Source of the DNA: JAXGXQ01 sp040772685
Lineage (GTDB): Bacteria; Bacillota; Clostridia; Saccharofermentanales; UBA5734
Reading direction: 5' to 3'
Length of the DNA: 64,000 bases
Assembly (NCBI GenBank): GCA_040772685.1
Contig: JAXGXQ010000004.1
Span: 62,001 to 126,000 of the forward strand
Shown: positions 1 through 7,755 of the stretch, piece by piece
How positions within the stretch are numbered: position 1 is the stretch's first letter
Layout of the letters: each line of letters begins with the position of its first letter
Translations under genes and position numbers: made by a program
Notes under the pieces: generated by a model
What the model was told of the DNA's origin: nothing
Seen by the model: the letters and a program-made list of their open reading frames with translations, nothing else
The model's database searches: none

Positions 1-1561
1 GGACAATCAACAAATCCGCTTCAGCCTGTGTATTTGCGATTTGTGCATCCGGTTGAAGCTCAGAGGAATCCGATTTACCAGCTTTGGCTTTACCTGTTGC
101 GGCCAACCTGTTTCCCTTATCCTGTTTTGTCGGGTCACTAAACGACTGGACGGTGTTGTCGGTCGCCGTTATGCTTGCTGTCGCGGTTGCAGCCCTTAAC
201 GCCCGGGGGGGCTGGGCCGGCGGATACAACGGCAAAGCTTGACTGCCATATTGGTAAACGACATTAACGCGGATGGCGTCATCGCGCCAGTCGAGTGTCA
301 GCTGGGTCTCCAGAGGCGCAATCAGCAGGCGTTTCTCCAAGGCGGGATCAAGCAGAATCGGGCAGATTTTCTCAAGCTGCGGCCGGATTTCACTCAGCAG
401 GATCAGCAGTTCTTCCCGGTTGATTGTTATGCTGTGGGCATCAGCGGTGCCAAGCATACTCAGTATTGGTTCACACAGCTGAATACTTGCACGCGGCGGC
501 AGATAGAAAGTGTCGCCGAACAAATACACATTGCGCGTTGCAGTAATCTGTGAGAGCGGTTTGGCTGCAACCAGTGTCAACCGGAACCGCTCGTCAGTAC
601 CCTTGGACACTTTGCTGCCAACCGCAGCGCCGACTTCCGAGTCTGGCTCGTCTGCCTCTTGTTCCAACTTCAAACTGATCGGCAAGGGTTCACAGCTTAC
701 TTTAAATGGATTGCTGCGATCTTCACGTGCGGAAATCCAGCCGGCATCTGTTAAATCAGGTGCCAATTTTAAAAATTTTGCTAAACGGCTGGCGTTGAGG
801 ACCAGGTATTTATTTTGGGCTGCATTGCGTGAGGTGCCGAACACAGATTTGTAATCTGCTTCATAAGCTTCCTGAATCAATTTGATCAGTGCCTGGTCCG
901 GTTCAGCAAAAGTATGTACCAGCGGATCGAAAGTGAAGCGCTGATCAAGTTCAAGCGCCTGGTCGCGTGTTACCGCCTCAGCGAATTGCTCAGCGTTGGT
1001 TACCGGAAACAGGTGTTCTGTTCCAAGCGCAAAACCAAGATAAGGCATGGAATTGGCGGTGAGCGGGCAATATAATGTCACCCGCAGTTTGACCGGCTGT
1101 TTATTGTGTTTATCAGCGAGTTCAGCAGCACGCTGCAGGCGAGCAATAAAATCACGCGCCTTTAAGCGGCTGCGACGCAGGTTTTGCGACGCAGCGCTGC
1201 TACTGTGACGAACCTGTTCAGCAGTATTTTCGATCGGCTTTTCAGCCGGAGTTATGTGGGTTTTTGCACTGCCGTACTGGTCAACGCAATACAAAAGCAC
1301 GGCAACTATGTGCTTGCAAAAACCCCAATATGAAGAAAAAGCGTTACAGGTGCATATGGCATCGTGTAATTCTCCTGAGCGGGTAATGATTACACGTACC
1401 TGGTATATTCTGGTGCCATTGACCTGGGCTTGAACCAACCCTTTTTTTTGATCAAAACTGATGCTTTGTACGTGCCCGTCACGATAATAGGCGCGTCCCT
1501 TCATATATGTAGGCCCATTGGTTGAGCGTTCGCGAATTGAGTCGATACCTAGTTGAAACAT
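1..1561 (-). CDS. SWIM zinc-finger protein, N-terminal part of an SNF2-family helicase (partial)
   Basis: This is a 520-codon open frame that runs off the left edge, so only the N-terminal part is present. It starts at ATG 1559-1561 (minus strand), with an AGGAG ribosome binding site 6 bases upstream. Residues about 70-84 carry a SWIM zinc finger: C70-x-C72, then C82-x-H84. Behind it comes a long region without recognised motifs that ends in an Ala/Pro/Thr-rich stretch. In bacteria this arrangement (SWIM finger, helicase-associated region, then a C-terminal SNF2 ATPase) is typical of large HepA/RapA-like DNA- or RNA-polymerase-remodelling helicases. The SNF2 motor itself would lie outside the window, so the helicase part is inferred from architecture. 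A stand-alone SWIM protein is the alternative. It is divergent from the MATE gene. Confidence 0.72.
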   Translation of the reverse strand, partial: MFQLGIDSIRERSTNGPTYMKGRAYYRDGHVQSISFDQKKGLVQAQVNGTRIYQVRVIITRSGELHDAICTCNAFSSYWGFCKHIVAVLLYCVDQYGSAKTHITPAEKPIENTAEQVRHSSSAASQNLRRSRLKARDFIARLQRAAELADKHNKQPVKLRVTLYCPLTANSMPYLGFALGTEHLFPVTNAEQFAEAVTRDQALELDQRFTFDPLVHTFAEPDQALIKLIQEAYEADYKSVFGTSRNAAQNKYLVLNASRLAKFLKLAPDLTDAGWISAREDRSNPFKVSCEPLPISLKLEQEADEPDSEVGAAVGSKVSKGTDERFRLTLVAAKPLSQITATRNVYLFGDTFYLPPRASIQLCEPILSMLGTADAHSITINREELLILLSEIRPQLEKICPILLDPALEKRLLIAPLETQLTLDWRDDAIRVNVVYQYGSQALPLYPPAQPPRALRAATATASITATDNTVQSFSDPTKQDKGNRLAATGKAKAGKSDSSELQPDAQIANTQAEADLLIV

Positions 1562-1663
1562 TAATACTCCTCGTTCTTATCGCGCCGCGCAGCAGGCAGA
1601 GCGTGCCGCGGCGTAAGCATATACGTCGATAATTCTATCACAGTTCAGCATGCAGGTGAATGA

Positions 1664-1692
1664 TTGGATTGACTGCTGACCTTTGGTATAAT
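1664..1692 (+). promoter_or_regulatory. Promoter of the MATE gene
   Basis: TTGGAT at 1664-1669, a 17-base spacer and a perfect TATAAT at 1687-1692 preceded by TGG (extended -10). It lies in the divergent gap between the SWIM/SNF2 gene and the MATE exporter and points toward the latter. Confidence 0.6.
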
Positions 1693-1723
1693 ATATGATT
1701 GTTGTCTGCTTAAGGCGGATGCA

Positions 1724-3136
1724 TTGTGTGCAGGCATTGTTCTCGTGATGTCAGAAAGGCGTGAAAAATTGGCGATGAAATCGTTGATCCGGCAAAATAA
1801 GGATTTACCGGAAATATTGCGGATTACTGGTCCGGCTTTTGTTGAGTTAGTTATGACAGCGCTGTTTGGTATGGTCGACATGATCATGCTGGGACAAACT
1901 GCTGATTCTGCAATTGCCATAGCTGCTGTAGGTTTGACCAATAACCCAATCAACCTTTTCCTCGGCTTGTTTGCCGCAGTCAATATTGGTACCACCACCG
2001 CCGTCGCCTGGCAATTTGGCGCGGACCGGCCTGACCGGGCACGCGATATCGCCCGCCATTCCTTGCTGTTGAATCTGGTGATCGGCATAATCGGCAGCGC
2101 TGTGGCGTTTGCCTTCAGCCGCCCGATTGTAGGCTTTATGGGTGCTGAAGCTGCGACATACGAACCTGCCGTTAAATATTTGCAGATCATAACTCTGGGC
2201 TTGCTGCCGCAGGCGCTAAATGTCTCGGTTACGGCGTCAATGCGCGGTGTTGGCCTGACCCGGCTGCCTATGCTTTATAACCTTTTCAGCAATGGCCTTA
2301 ATGTTATCGGTAACTACATCCTTATATACGGTAAACTTGGTTTTCCGGCAATGGGCGTAACCGGTGCGGCCATCTCTACCACAATATCGCGAGTGTTTGG
2401 CTGTCTTCTGGCTTTATTCGTCCTTTATTTTGTTGAAAGCCCCATCAAATTGCGCTTCGCCGAACGTTTCCGCCCGAATCTGGCGAACATTGGCCGTATC
2501 CTCAAGGTAGGGTCACCGGCGGCGCTGGAACAGTTGATAATGCAGTCCGGCTTCCTGCTGTTTGCCCGTACCGTGTCAGGCCTGGGCACCGCAACTTTCG
2601 CGGCTCATCAAATTGGACTTTCGATCAGCAGCCTTTCATTTTCTCCCAGTACAGCTTTTGGTGTTGCCGGCACAACGTTGGTGGGACAAGCTTTGGGCGC
2701 CAGGCGCCCGGAAGAGGCAATGCGCAAAGCCGAAGGTGTCCACAAGCTTTCCCTGGCTACAGCGATTTTTGTCGGTGTAGTCTTCCTGCTTTTTTCCAAA
2801 CAGCTGGCGTTACTTTATACTAATGACCTCACAGTTGCCGCGATGGCAGCCACAGTTTTGAAAATCATGGCTTTTGTGCAGCCAGGCCAGTCGACGCAGC
2901 TATCGCTTGCCGGTGTTTTGCGCGGCGCCGGTGACACTCGCTATCCGCTTTATGCTTCCGCTGCCGGCATCTGGATTTTCCGTGTTCTTGGCGCATATAT
3001 TGTGGTCAGATACCTGGGCGGCGGCTTGAATGGCGCCTGGCTGACGATTCTGTTTGACCAATATACCCGTGCCATCATTGTTTATCTGCGCTATCGTTCG
3101 CGCCGCTGGCTGCGCCAGGATATCGCTGTGTGGTAA
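1724..3136 (+). CDS. MATE family multidrug/metabolite exporter
   Basis: This is an integral membrane protein of up to 470 residues, about the usual MATE length, with twelve predicted hydrophobic segments in two similar halves. The N-terminal half shows the MATE pattern of a polar PEILRITGPAF segment followed by a VDMIMLGQ turn. MATE proteins export cationic drugs or metabolites using a sodium or proton gradient. The start is uncertain: TTG 1724 has AAGGCGG 5 bases upstream, while ATG 1748 and ATG 1775 lack a well-placed ribosome binding site. The conserved part begins near residue 28, so all three starts are compatible. The gene stands alone behind its own extended -10 promoter. The substrate cannot be read from sequence. 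Confidence 0.9.
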   Translation: MCAGIVLVMSERREKLAMKSLIRQNKDLPEILRITGPAFVELVMTALFGMVDMIMLGQTADSAIAIAAVGLTNNPINLFLGLFAAVNIGTTTAVAWQFGADRPDRARDIARHSLLLNLVIGIIGSAVAFAFSRPIVGFMGAEAATYEPAVKYLQIITLGLLPQALNVSVTASMRGVGLTRLPMLYNLFSNGLNVIGNYILIYGKLGFPAMGVTGAAISTTISRVFGCLLALFVLYFVESPIKLRFAERFRPNLANIGRILKVGSPAALEQLIMQSGFLLFARTVSGLGTATFAAHQIGLSISSLSFSPSTAFGVAGTTLVGQALGARRPEEAMRKAEGVHKLSLATAIFVGVVFLLFSKQLALLYTNDLTVAAMAATVLKIMAFVQPGQSTQLSLAGVLRGAGDTRYPLYASAAGIWIFRVLGAYIVVRYLGGGLNGAWLTILFDQYTRAIIVYLRYRSRRWLRQDIAVW

Positions 3137-3281
3137 CAATTGTAGCGCTAAGCTGCTTGCCCGGCCGAAGCAGGCTAGCTGCTGATTCGCACACCTGCCT
3201 GGAACTAACAAACTCATTATGGCCGAAAAACGCCGAAAAACGCAGAAAATTAAAGCTTTAGTCAGCTAAATTAAAAAACGC

Positions 3282-3310
3282 TTGACAGCGCCGCTGATCG
3301 TGGCTATCAT
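3282..3310 (+). promoter_or_regulatory. Promoter of rplM-rpsI
   Basis: Consensus TTGACA at 3282-3287, 17 bases, TATCAT at 3305-3310. A strong sigma-A-type promoter is expected for ribosomal protein genes. Confidence 0.75.
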
Positions 3311-3325
3311 AGAGAAGCTCTCGCC

Positions 3326-3341
3326 GCCGGCAGTTGCCGGC
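3326..3341 (+). promoter_or_regulatory. Hairpin in the rplM leader
   Basis: GCCGGC 3326-3331 pairs with GCCGGC 3336-3341 around a four-base loop, inside the roughly 75-base untranslated leader of rplM. L13 operons of Gram-positive bacteria often carry a leader RNA for autogenous control by L13. Only one hairpin is clear here, so the leader identity is a suggestion. Confidence 0.35.
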
Positions 3342-3390
3342 AGAGTACCAGAACAAAAATCTACAACCCTGATTGGAGGAAGACAGATCG

Positions 3391-3822
3391 ATGAGCACTT
3401 ATGTGGCGAAACCCGCCGAAATCGAAAAAAAGTGGTTTGTCGTCGATGCCGAAGGGCAGACCCTGGGCCGTTTGGCCACTGAAGTCGCCCGTATTCTGCG
3501 CGGCAAACACAAGCCAACCTATACACCTTTCCTGGACACCGGTGACTATGTTATCGTTGTCAATGCTGCCAAACTGGTTCTGACCGGCAAAAAGCTGGAT
3601 CAGAAAATGTACCGTTATCATACCGGTTATCCCGGTGGCCTCAAGGAAATCAAATATCGCAATATGATGCAGAAGAATCCGGAACGTGTCTTCGAAGTCG
3701 CTGTTCGCGGCATGCTGCCGAAGAACGCGCTCGGCCGCGCCATGTACAAGAAACTTAAAGTATATGCCGGTCCGGAGCACGAACACACCGCACAGCAACC
3801 AGAGCCGCTGAAATTCGCATAA
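3391..3822 (+). CDS. rplM: 50S ribosomal protein L13
   Basis: 143 residues, the normal length of L13, a large-subunit protein that binds 23S rRNA early in assembly. Family hallmarks are the N-terminal KWFVVDAEGQTLGRLA segment and the GDYVIVVNA and VRGMLPKNALGR stretches. ATG 3391 is chosen because GGAGG lies 11 bases upstream at 3375-3379; an upstream TTG would put the ribosome binding site inside the gene. It is followed after 22 bases by rpsI, the nearly universal rplM-rpsI pair, under a shared promoter at 3282. Confidence 0.98.
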   Translation: MSTYVAKPAEIEKKWFVVDAEGQTLGRLATEVARILRGKHKPTYTPFLDTGDYVIVVNAAKLVLTGKKLDQKMYRYHTGYPGGLKEIKYRNMMQKNPERVFEVAVRGMLPKNALGRAMYKKLKVYAGPEHEHTAQQPEPLKFA

Positions 3823-3844
3823 GTTCGAGGAGGAACATCCATAA

Positions 3845-4255
3845 ATGGCTACCAAAAAAGCAAGCAAGACCTTCTTTTATGGAACCGGCCGGCGTAAAAA
3901 CGCGGTTGCCTGTGTCCGTGTATATCCCGGTAAAGGTTCTATTACAATCAATGGTAAAGAAATTGACGACTATTTCGGTATGGAAACACTGAAACTGATC
4001 GTTCGTCAGCCCCTGGTTTCCACTGGTACCAGTGAACAGTTTGACATAATCTGCAAAGTAATCGGCGGCGGCCTTTCCGGCCAGGCCGGGGCGATCCGTC
4101 ATGGCTTGTCACGCGCACTTGTCAAAGCTGACGAGGAAGCTTACAAAGCTATCCTCAAACAGGCCGGTTTCCTTACTCGCGATTCGCGGATGAAGGAACG
4201 CAAGAAGTACGGTCTCAAGAAAGCCCGTAAGGCGTCTCAGTTCTCCAAGCGCTGA
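3845..4255 (+). CDS. rpsI: 30S ribosomal protein S9
   Basis: 136 residues, slightly longer than the usual 130. S9 sits in the head of the small subunit, and its C-terminal tail reaches the P-site tRNA. The family pattern FYGTGRRKNAVACVRVYPG is at the N-terminus and the basic tail ends in FSKR, the conserved P-site-contacting end. GAGGAGGA precedes the ATG. It is the last gene of the rplM-rpsI unit and is followed by a strong terminator at 4321. Confidence 0.98.
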   Translation: MATKKASKTFFYGTGRRKNAVACVRVYPGKGSITINGKEIDDYFGMETLKLIVRQPLVSTGTSEQFDIICKVIGGGLSGQAGAIRHGLSRALVKADEEAYKAILKQAGFLTRDSRMKERKKYGLKKARKASQFSKR

Positions 4256-4320
4256 TCGCCGGCTGAATTGCCTGCCTTGTTGCCGGTTTTACCGGTCGAC
4301 AGAAAGAATCAACAAACTGA

Positions 4321-4349
4321 CGGGAGCGCGCTTGGCACGCTCCCGTTTT
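4321..4349 (+). terminator. Rho-independent terminator after rpsI
   Basis: CGGGAGCG 4321-4328 pairs with CGCTCCCG 4338-4345 around a 9-base loop and is followed by TTTT. It separates the ribosomal protein unit from the amidohydrolase gene. Confidence 0.8.
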
Positions 4350-4368
4350 GCCTGCTCAGGAGGAAAAT

Positions 4369-5610
4369 ATGCTCTTGCTCTCAAATGGCACAATCCATAC
4401 GCGTGCCGACCAGGGTGTAATTGAAAACGGTCATATTCTGATCGATGGCGAGCGGATAGCCGCTGTTGGCACCGGCCGTGCACCGGCAGGCTTTGTGCCA
4501 GGTCCAGAGGATCAGGTCAAAGAGCTTAATGGCCGCACAGTTACCCCGGGTTTGATCGACGCTCATTGCCATATCGGTCTCTTTAATGACGGTTATGACC
4601 CTGGGGCGGAAGACGGCAACGAAATAACCGACCCGGTGACTCCGCAGCTGCGCGCGATTGACGGTATATATCACGAAGACCGTTGTTTCGCTGAAGCTTT
4701 GGCACACGGGATTACAACCGTCCTTACAGGACCGGGAAGTGCCAATGTACTGGCCGGTACCTTTGCGCTGCTTCATACCAGCGGCAGAGATATTGACCAA
4801 ATGCTGATTGAACCGGCAGTTGCCATGAAGGCTGCTCTGGGGGAAAACCCGAAGCGCAATTACGGTCATGACAATAAAACGCCTGCAACGCGTATGGCTA
4901 CAGCTGCGATTTTGCGTGAAGCGCTGTTTAAGGCACGTGAATATGCTGCCGCCTGCAACGATGAAGAGAGTGATGACCCGGAATTTAACTTTAAGGCAGA
5001 GGCACTGCGGTCTGTGCTTGATGGAAGCTTACCGTTGAAAATCCATGCTCACCGCGCCGATGACATTCTGACAGCGATCCGGATTGCCAATGAATTCGGG
5101 GTAACCTATACAATCGAACATTGTACTGAAGGCTATCATGTGGTTGAGCAGCTTAAGGAAGCCTACACGGCAGGTTTACACCCGGGCTCTGGCTTGGGCC
5201 GGCCCGGACGCGGCCGTTTGCTGGGTGTGATCGCCGGGCCTTTGCTGATTGGCCGCGGTAAGCCGGAACTGGTGCACGCGGATTTGCGCAACCCGCTGCT
5301 ACTGGCTTCTGCCGGGATCCCACTGGCTATCATGAGCGACCATCCGGAAAATCCGGTGAATCATCTGCCTGTTTATGCTGCGCTGGCAGTACGCGAAGGC
5401 CTGCCTGCAGCGACCGCGCTTGGTGCGATTACCGATCAGGCTGCACTGCTGTGCGGCGTTGGTGACCGTCTGGGCAAACTGGCACCGGGCTATCTGGCGG
5501 ATATTTCTGTTTTCAGCGGCGATCCACTGGACACACGCAGCAGGGCCGAACTGGTGCTGATTGCTGGGAAACCCGTCTGGCAGCGCGACGCCGGTCTGAT
5601 TCGCCAGTGA
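4369..5610 (+). CDS. Metal-dependent amidohydrolase (imidazolonepropionase-like)
   Basis: 413-residue cytosolic hydrolase of the amidohydrolase superfamily. A beta-sandwich N-terminus leads into the metal-binding H66-C-H68 motif after the typical VTPGLIDAH strand. Further ligand motifs follow in order: KIHAHR, YTIEHC, and SDHPENP with the catalytic-type aspartate. The C-terminus has the LAPGYLADISVFSGDP signature of composite-domain amidohydrolases. Substrates in this branch range from imidazolonepropionate to dipeptides and N-acetylated compounds, so no specific reaction is assigned. ATG 4369 has AGGAGG 5 bases upstream. The stop overlaps the GTG start of tsaE by 3 bases, so the genes are translationally coupled although not functionally related in any way I know. 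Confidence 0.88.
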   Translation: MLLLSNGTIHTRADQGVIENGHILIDGERIAAVGTGRAPAGFVPGPEDQVKELNGRTVTPGLIDAHCHIGLFNDGYDPGAEDGNEITDPVTPQLRAIDGIYHEDRCFAEALAHGITTVLTGPGSANVLAGTFALLHTSGRDIDQMLIEPAVAMKAALGENPKRNYGHDNKTPATRMATAAILREALFKAREYAAACNDEESDDPEFNFKAEALRSVLDGSLPLKIHAHRADDILTAIRIANEFGVTYTIEHCTEGYHVVEQLKEAYTAGLHPGSGLGRPGRGRLLGVIAGPLLIGRGKPELVHADLRNPLLLASAGIPLAIMSDHPENPVNHLPVYAALAVREGLPAATALGAITDQAALLCGVGDRLGKLAPGYLADISVFSGDPLDTRSRAELVLIAGKPVWQRDAGLIRQ

Positions 5611-6128
5611 AAACAATGCAACTTAAAACAAATAATCGCGAGCAGACAATCGCGCTCGGCCGCTTGATCGGGCTGAGTCTGCCGCCGGGCACGGTGGTTT
5701 GCCTGGAAGGTGACCTTGGCGCCGGCAAAACCGCACTCACTGTCGGACTGGCTAAAGGTCTGGGTATACGCAGGCCTGTTTCCAGTCCTACTTTCACGCT
5801 GCTGATTGAACACGAGGCCGGCGAGCGCGGTATTCCGCTTTACCACTTCGATGTTTACCGCCTGGCTGACGGTGAATCATTTTTGGAGCTGGGCTTTGAG
5901 GAGTATATTGGGGACAAAGGCATCTGTGTGATTGAATGGAGCAGTCGCGTCCGTGACGTATTGCCTGCAGCCAGCCTGGAAATTGAGCTCAGGTTTGCCG
6001 GTCCGGATCAGCCGGATGCCCGTGAACTGAAACTTAGCTGGCAAGGACATGAAGACTGGCTGACTAAATTGGCTGCAGACTGGGCTGGCGGAGCGGACAG
6101 CTCAATTAAAGCGAAAGAGGAAAAATAA
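5607..6128 (+). CDS. tsaE: tRNA t6A37 biosynthesis ATPase TsaE
   Basis: 173 residues. TsaE is the small P-loop ATPase that supports TsaB and TsaD in making threonylcarbamoyl-adenosine at position 37 of ANN-decoding tRNAs. The Walker A motif EGDLGAGKT lies near residue 35, followed by the family motif SSPTFTL and the HFDVYRL strand. GTG 5607 overlaps the amidohydrolase stop; ATG 5616 is an equally possible start. It overlaps tsaB by one base, the usual tsaE-tsaB-rimI order. tsaD is not in this window. Confidence 0.95.
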   Translation: MKTMQLKTNNREQTIALGRLIGLSLPPGTVVCLEGDLGAGKTALTVGLAKGLGIRRPVSSPTFTLLIEHEAGERGIPLYHFDVYRLADGESFLELGFEEYIGDKGICVIEWSSRVRDVLPAASLEIELRFAGPDQPDARELKLSWQGHEDWLTKLAADWAGGADSSIKAKEEK

Positions 6129-6844
6129 TGCTGATTCTCGCACTTGATACCAGCGGAAAAAGCCTGTCTGTTGCCTTGACTCGCGACGGAGAACTGCTGG
6201 GTGAAGCAACCCTGAATATTGGCTTGCGCCACTCGGTAACTGCACTGCCTTTGATTCATGATCTCTGCGTCCGCTGTGAGATCGATTACCAGGCAATTGA
6301 CGCTTATGCCTGTGCCATCGGCCCCGGCTCCTATACCGGCATCCGCATCGGCATCAGCACAATCAAAGGAATGGCATATGCTGCCGGCCGGCCGGCAGTG
6401 GGCATCTCCAGCCTTGAAGCTCTTGCAGCCGGCCTTGGACCGGTAACCGGCGCGATTATCCTGCCCTTATTGGACGCCCGTGGCGGCAGACTTTTCAGTT
6501 GTGCCTGCCAGGACGGGGAATTAATCCTGCCGGAGGCAAACCGCCAACAGGCAGAACTGGCAACTATACTCAAACAAAAACTGCTGGCAGCAGCGCCTGA
6601 ACATCGTAAGCTTATATTGTTGGGTGACGGTGCAATAACATTTGCTGACCTGGCTTTTTGGCCGGGAGCATTACAAGTTGAAGATGCCGGCAGTACTTTC
6701 CGCTGGCCGCGGGCTTCAGTTATTGCCCGCCTGGCAGCAGAACGCCTGCAAACCGGCGGCAATTTTTCTCCCTTTGAATTAACAGCCAATTATGTCTCGC
6801 TTTCGCAGGCGGAACGCCTGCGCCGGAAAAATGAATCAGTCTGA
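6128..6844 (+). CDS. tsaB: tRNA t6A37 biosynthesis scaffold protein TsaB
   Basis: 238 residues of the ASKHA fold. TsaB is the inactive partner that dimerises with TsaD in t6A synthesis. The N-terminus MLILALDTSG and the AIGPGSYTGIRIG motif near residue 63 are characteristic. It starts inside the tsaE stop codon (TAATG) with GAGG upstream, and its own end overlaps the rimI start by 14 bases, so tsaE, tsaB and rimI are a tightly coupled unit. Confidence 0.95.
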   Translation: MLILALDTSGKSLSVALTRDGELLGEATLNIGLRHSVTALPLIHDLCVRCEIDYQAIDAYACAIGPGSYTGIRIGISTIKGMAYAAGRPAVGISSLEALAAGLGPVTGAIILPLLDARGGRLFSCACQDGELILPEANRQQAELATILKQKLLAAAPEHRKLILLGDGAITFADLAFWPGALQVEDAGSTFRWPRASVIARLAAERLQTGGNFSPFELTANYVSLSQAERLRRKNESV

Positions 6845-7304
6845 TTCCCCTGGCAGTTCTGATTACAGAATCAGACCTGCCGGATTTAGTGACTTGCCTC
6901 AATTAGCGGAACTTGAAAAGCAATGCTTTGCCATTCCCTGGAGCTTTGCGGCTTTGACGCTGGAGCTTGCTGATACCGAAAAAACCAGAATGCTGGTGGC
7001 GGTCGATCCTGCAGGCCGCATCCTGGGCTACATCAGCAGCTGGTTTATACTTGATGAAGCCGAAATCCACAATATTGCCGTGGCCGCTGACTGCCGTCGC
7101 CGGGGTATCGGTGAAGCACTGTTAAGCAGACTTCTGGCCTGGGGCAAAGCCGAGCGAATATCTGCATTTACATTGGAAGTCAGGCCTTCAAATAAAAAAG
7201 CCCTGGCTTTATATCGGAAATCGGGCTTCACAGAAATTGGCCGTCGCAAGGGATATTATGCCGATACAGGCGAAGATGCCATCATAATGTTCAAAAAAAC
7301 TTGA
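6831..7304 (+). CDS. rimI: Ribosomal protein S18-alanine N-acetyltransferase, GNAT family
   Basis: 157 residues of a single GNAT domain. RimI acetylates the N-terminal alanine of ribosomal protein S18 in E. coli and is commonly encoded beside tsaB. Visible features are the IHNIAVAADCRRRGIG acetyl-CoA-binding segment (motif A, Q/RxxGxG/A type) and the ALALYRKSGF motif near the C-terminus. The start at ATG 6831 overlaps tsaB; a longer upstream frame would run through tsaB. Function is assigned from context plus family, since GNAT substrate specificity cannot be read directly. Confidence 0.88.
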   Translation: MNQSDSPGSSDYRIRPAGFSDLPQLAELEKQCFAIPWSFAALTLELADTEKTRMLVAVDPAGRILGYISSWFILDEAEIHNIAVAADCRRRGIGEALLSRLLAWGKAERISAFTLEVRPSNKKALALYRKSGFTEIGRRKGYYADTGEDAIIMFKKT

Positions 7305-7360
7305 TGATTGCTCAACTGATATAACATATTGCACAAATTTCTGACCGTGTTTCTGCCATA

Positions 7361-7390
7361 TTGACAAAAGTTGAACAAAATCAATATACT
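7361..7390 (+). promoter_or_regulatory. Promoter of the HPr-like gene
   Basis: Consensus TTGACA 7361-7366, 18 bases, TATACT 7385-7390, in the 149-base gap after rimI and 64 bases before the HPr-like start. The uvrC gene downstream is probably co-transcribed. Confidence 0.65.
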
Positions 7391-7453
7391 ATTACTATTA
7401 CACCGCACCTCTGGCAGATCCCTGTTTCTGTCGATGGTTCCTGGAGGTTCTTC

Positions 7454-7714
7454 ATGGTCACCAAAACAGTAACATTCAATTGTGATGACGCCCTGAAAAT
7501 GAAAGCAGTAGCAGTCCTGATCCAAAAAGCTTCTACATTCCGCTCCAGTATCTGGCTATCCAGAGGTGAACGGCGGGCAAATGCCAAAAGTTTGCTCGGT
7601 GTTATGTCTCTTGGGATAGAAAACGAGATGGATGTAACAATTTCCGCCGATGGCGCGGATGAAGCAGATGCCCTTTTGACAATTTCCAGTTACTTGTCCT
7701 GCCCGGAATTTTAA
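7454..7714 (+). CDS. HPr-family protein lacking the catalytic histidine (Crh-like)
   Basis: 86 residues, exactly the size of HPr. In HPr, His15 relays phosphate in the PTS, and Ser46 is phosphorylated by HPr kinase for catabolite control. Here residue 15 is lysine (DALKMKAVAV replaces the usual GLHARPAT block) while Ser46 is kept in the ANAKSLLGVMSLGI segment. That is the pattern of Crh, which has glutamine at 15 and acts only as a CcpA co-regulator, or of other regulatory HPr paralogues. ATG 7454 has TGGAGG 6 bases upstream, and the HPr alignment starts there. A PTS phosphocarrier role is therefore unlikely; a regulatory role is inferred. Confidence 0.82.
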   Translation: MVTKTVTFNCDDALKMKAVAVLIQKASTFRSSIWLSRGERRANAKSLLGVMSLGIENEMDVTISADGADEADALLTISSYLSCPEF

Positions 7715-7755
7715 TTAAAAAGTTCCAATTAACACCCGCCGAAAACGCATACGCA

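Noticed and set aside
239..854. Plus-strand frames of 69-114 codons at the left edge
   Set aside because: They are antisense to the long minus-strand SWIM gene, which has a coherent protein pattern and a ribosome binding site.
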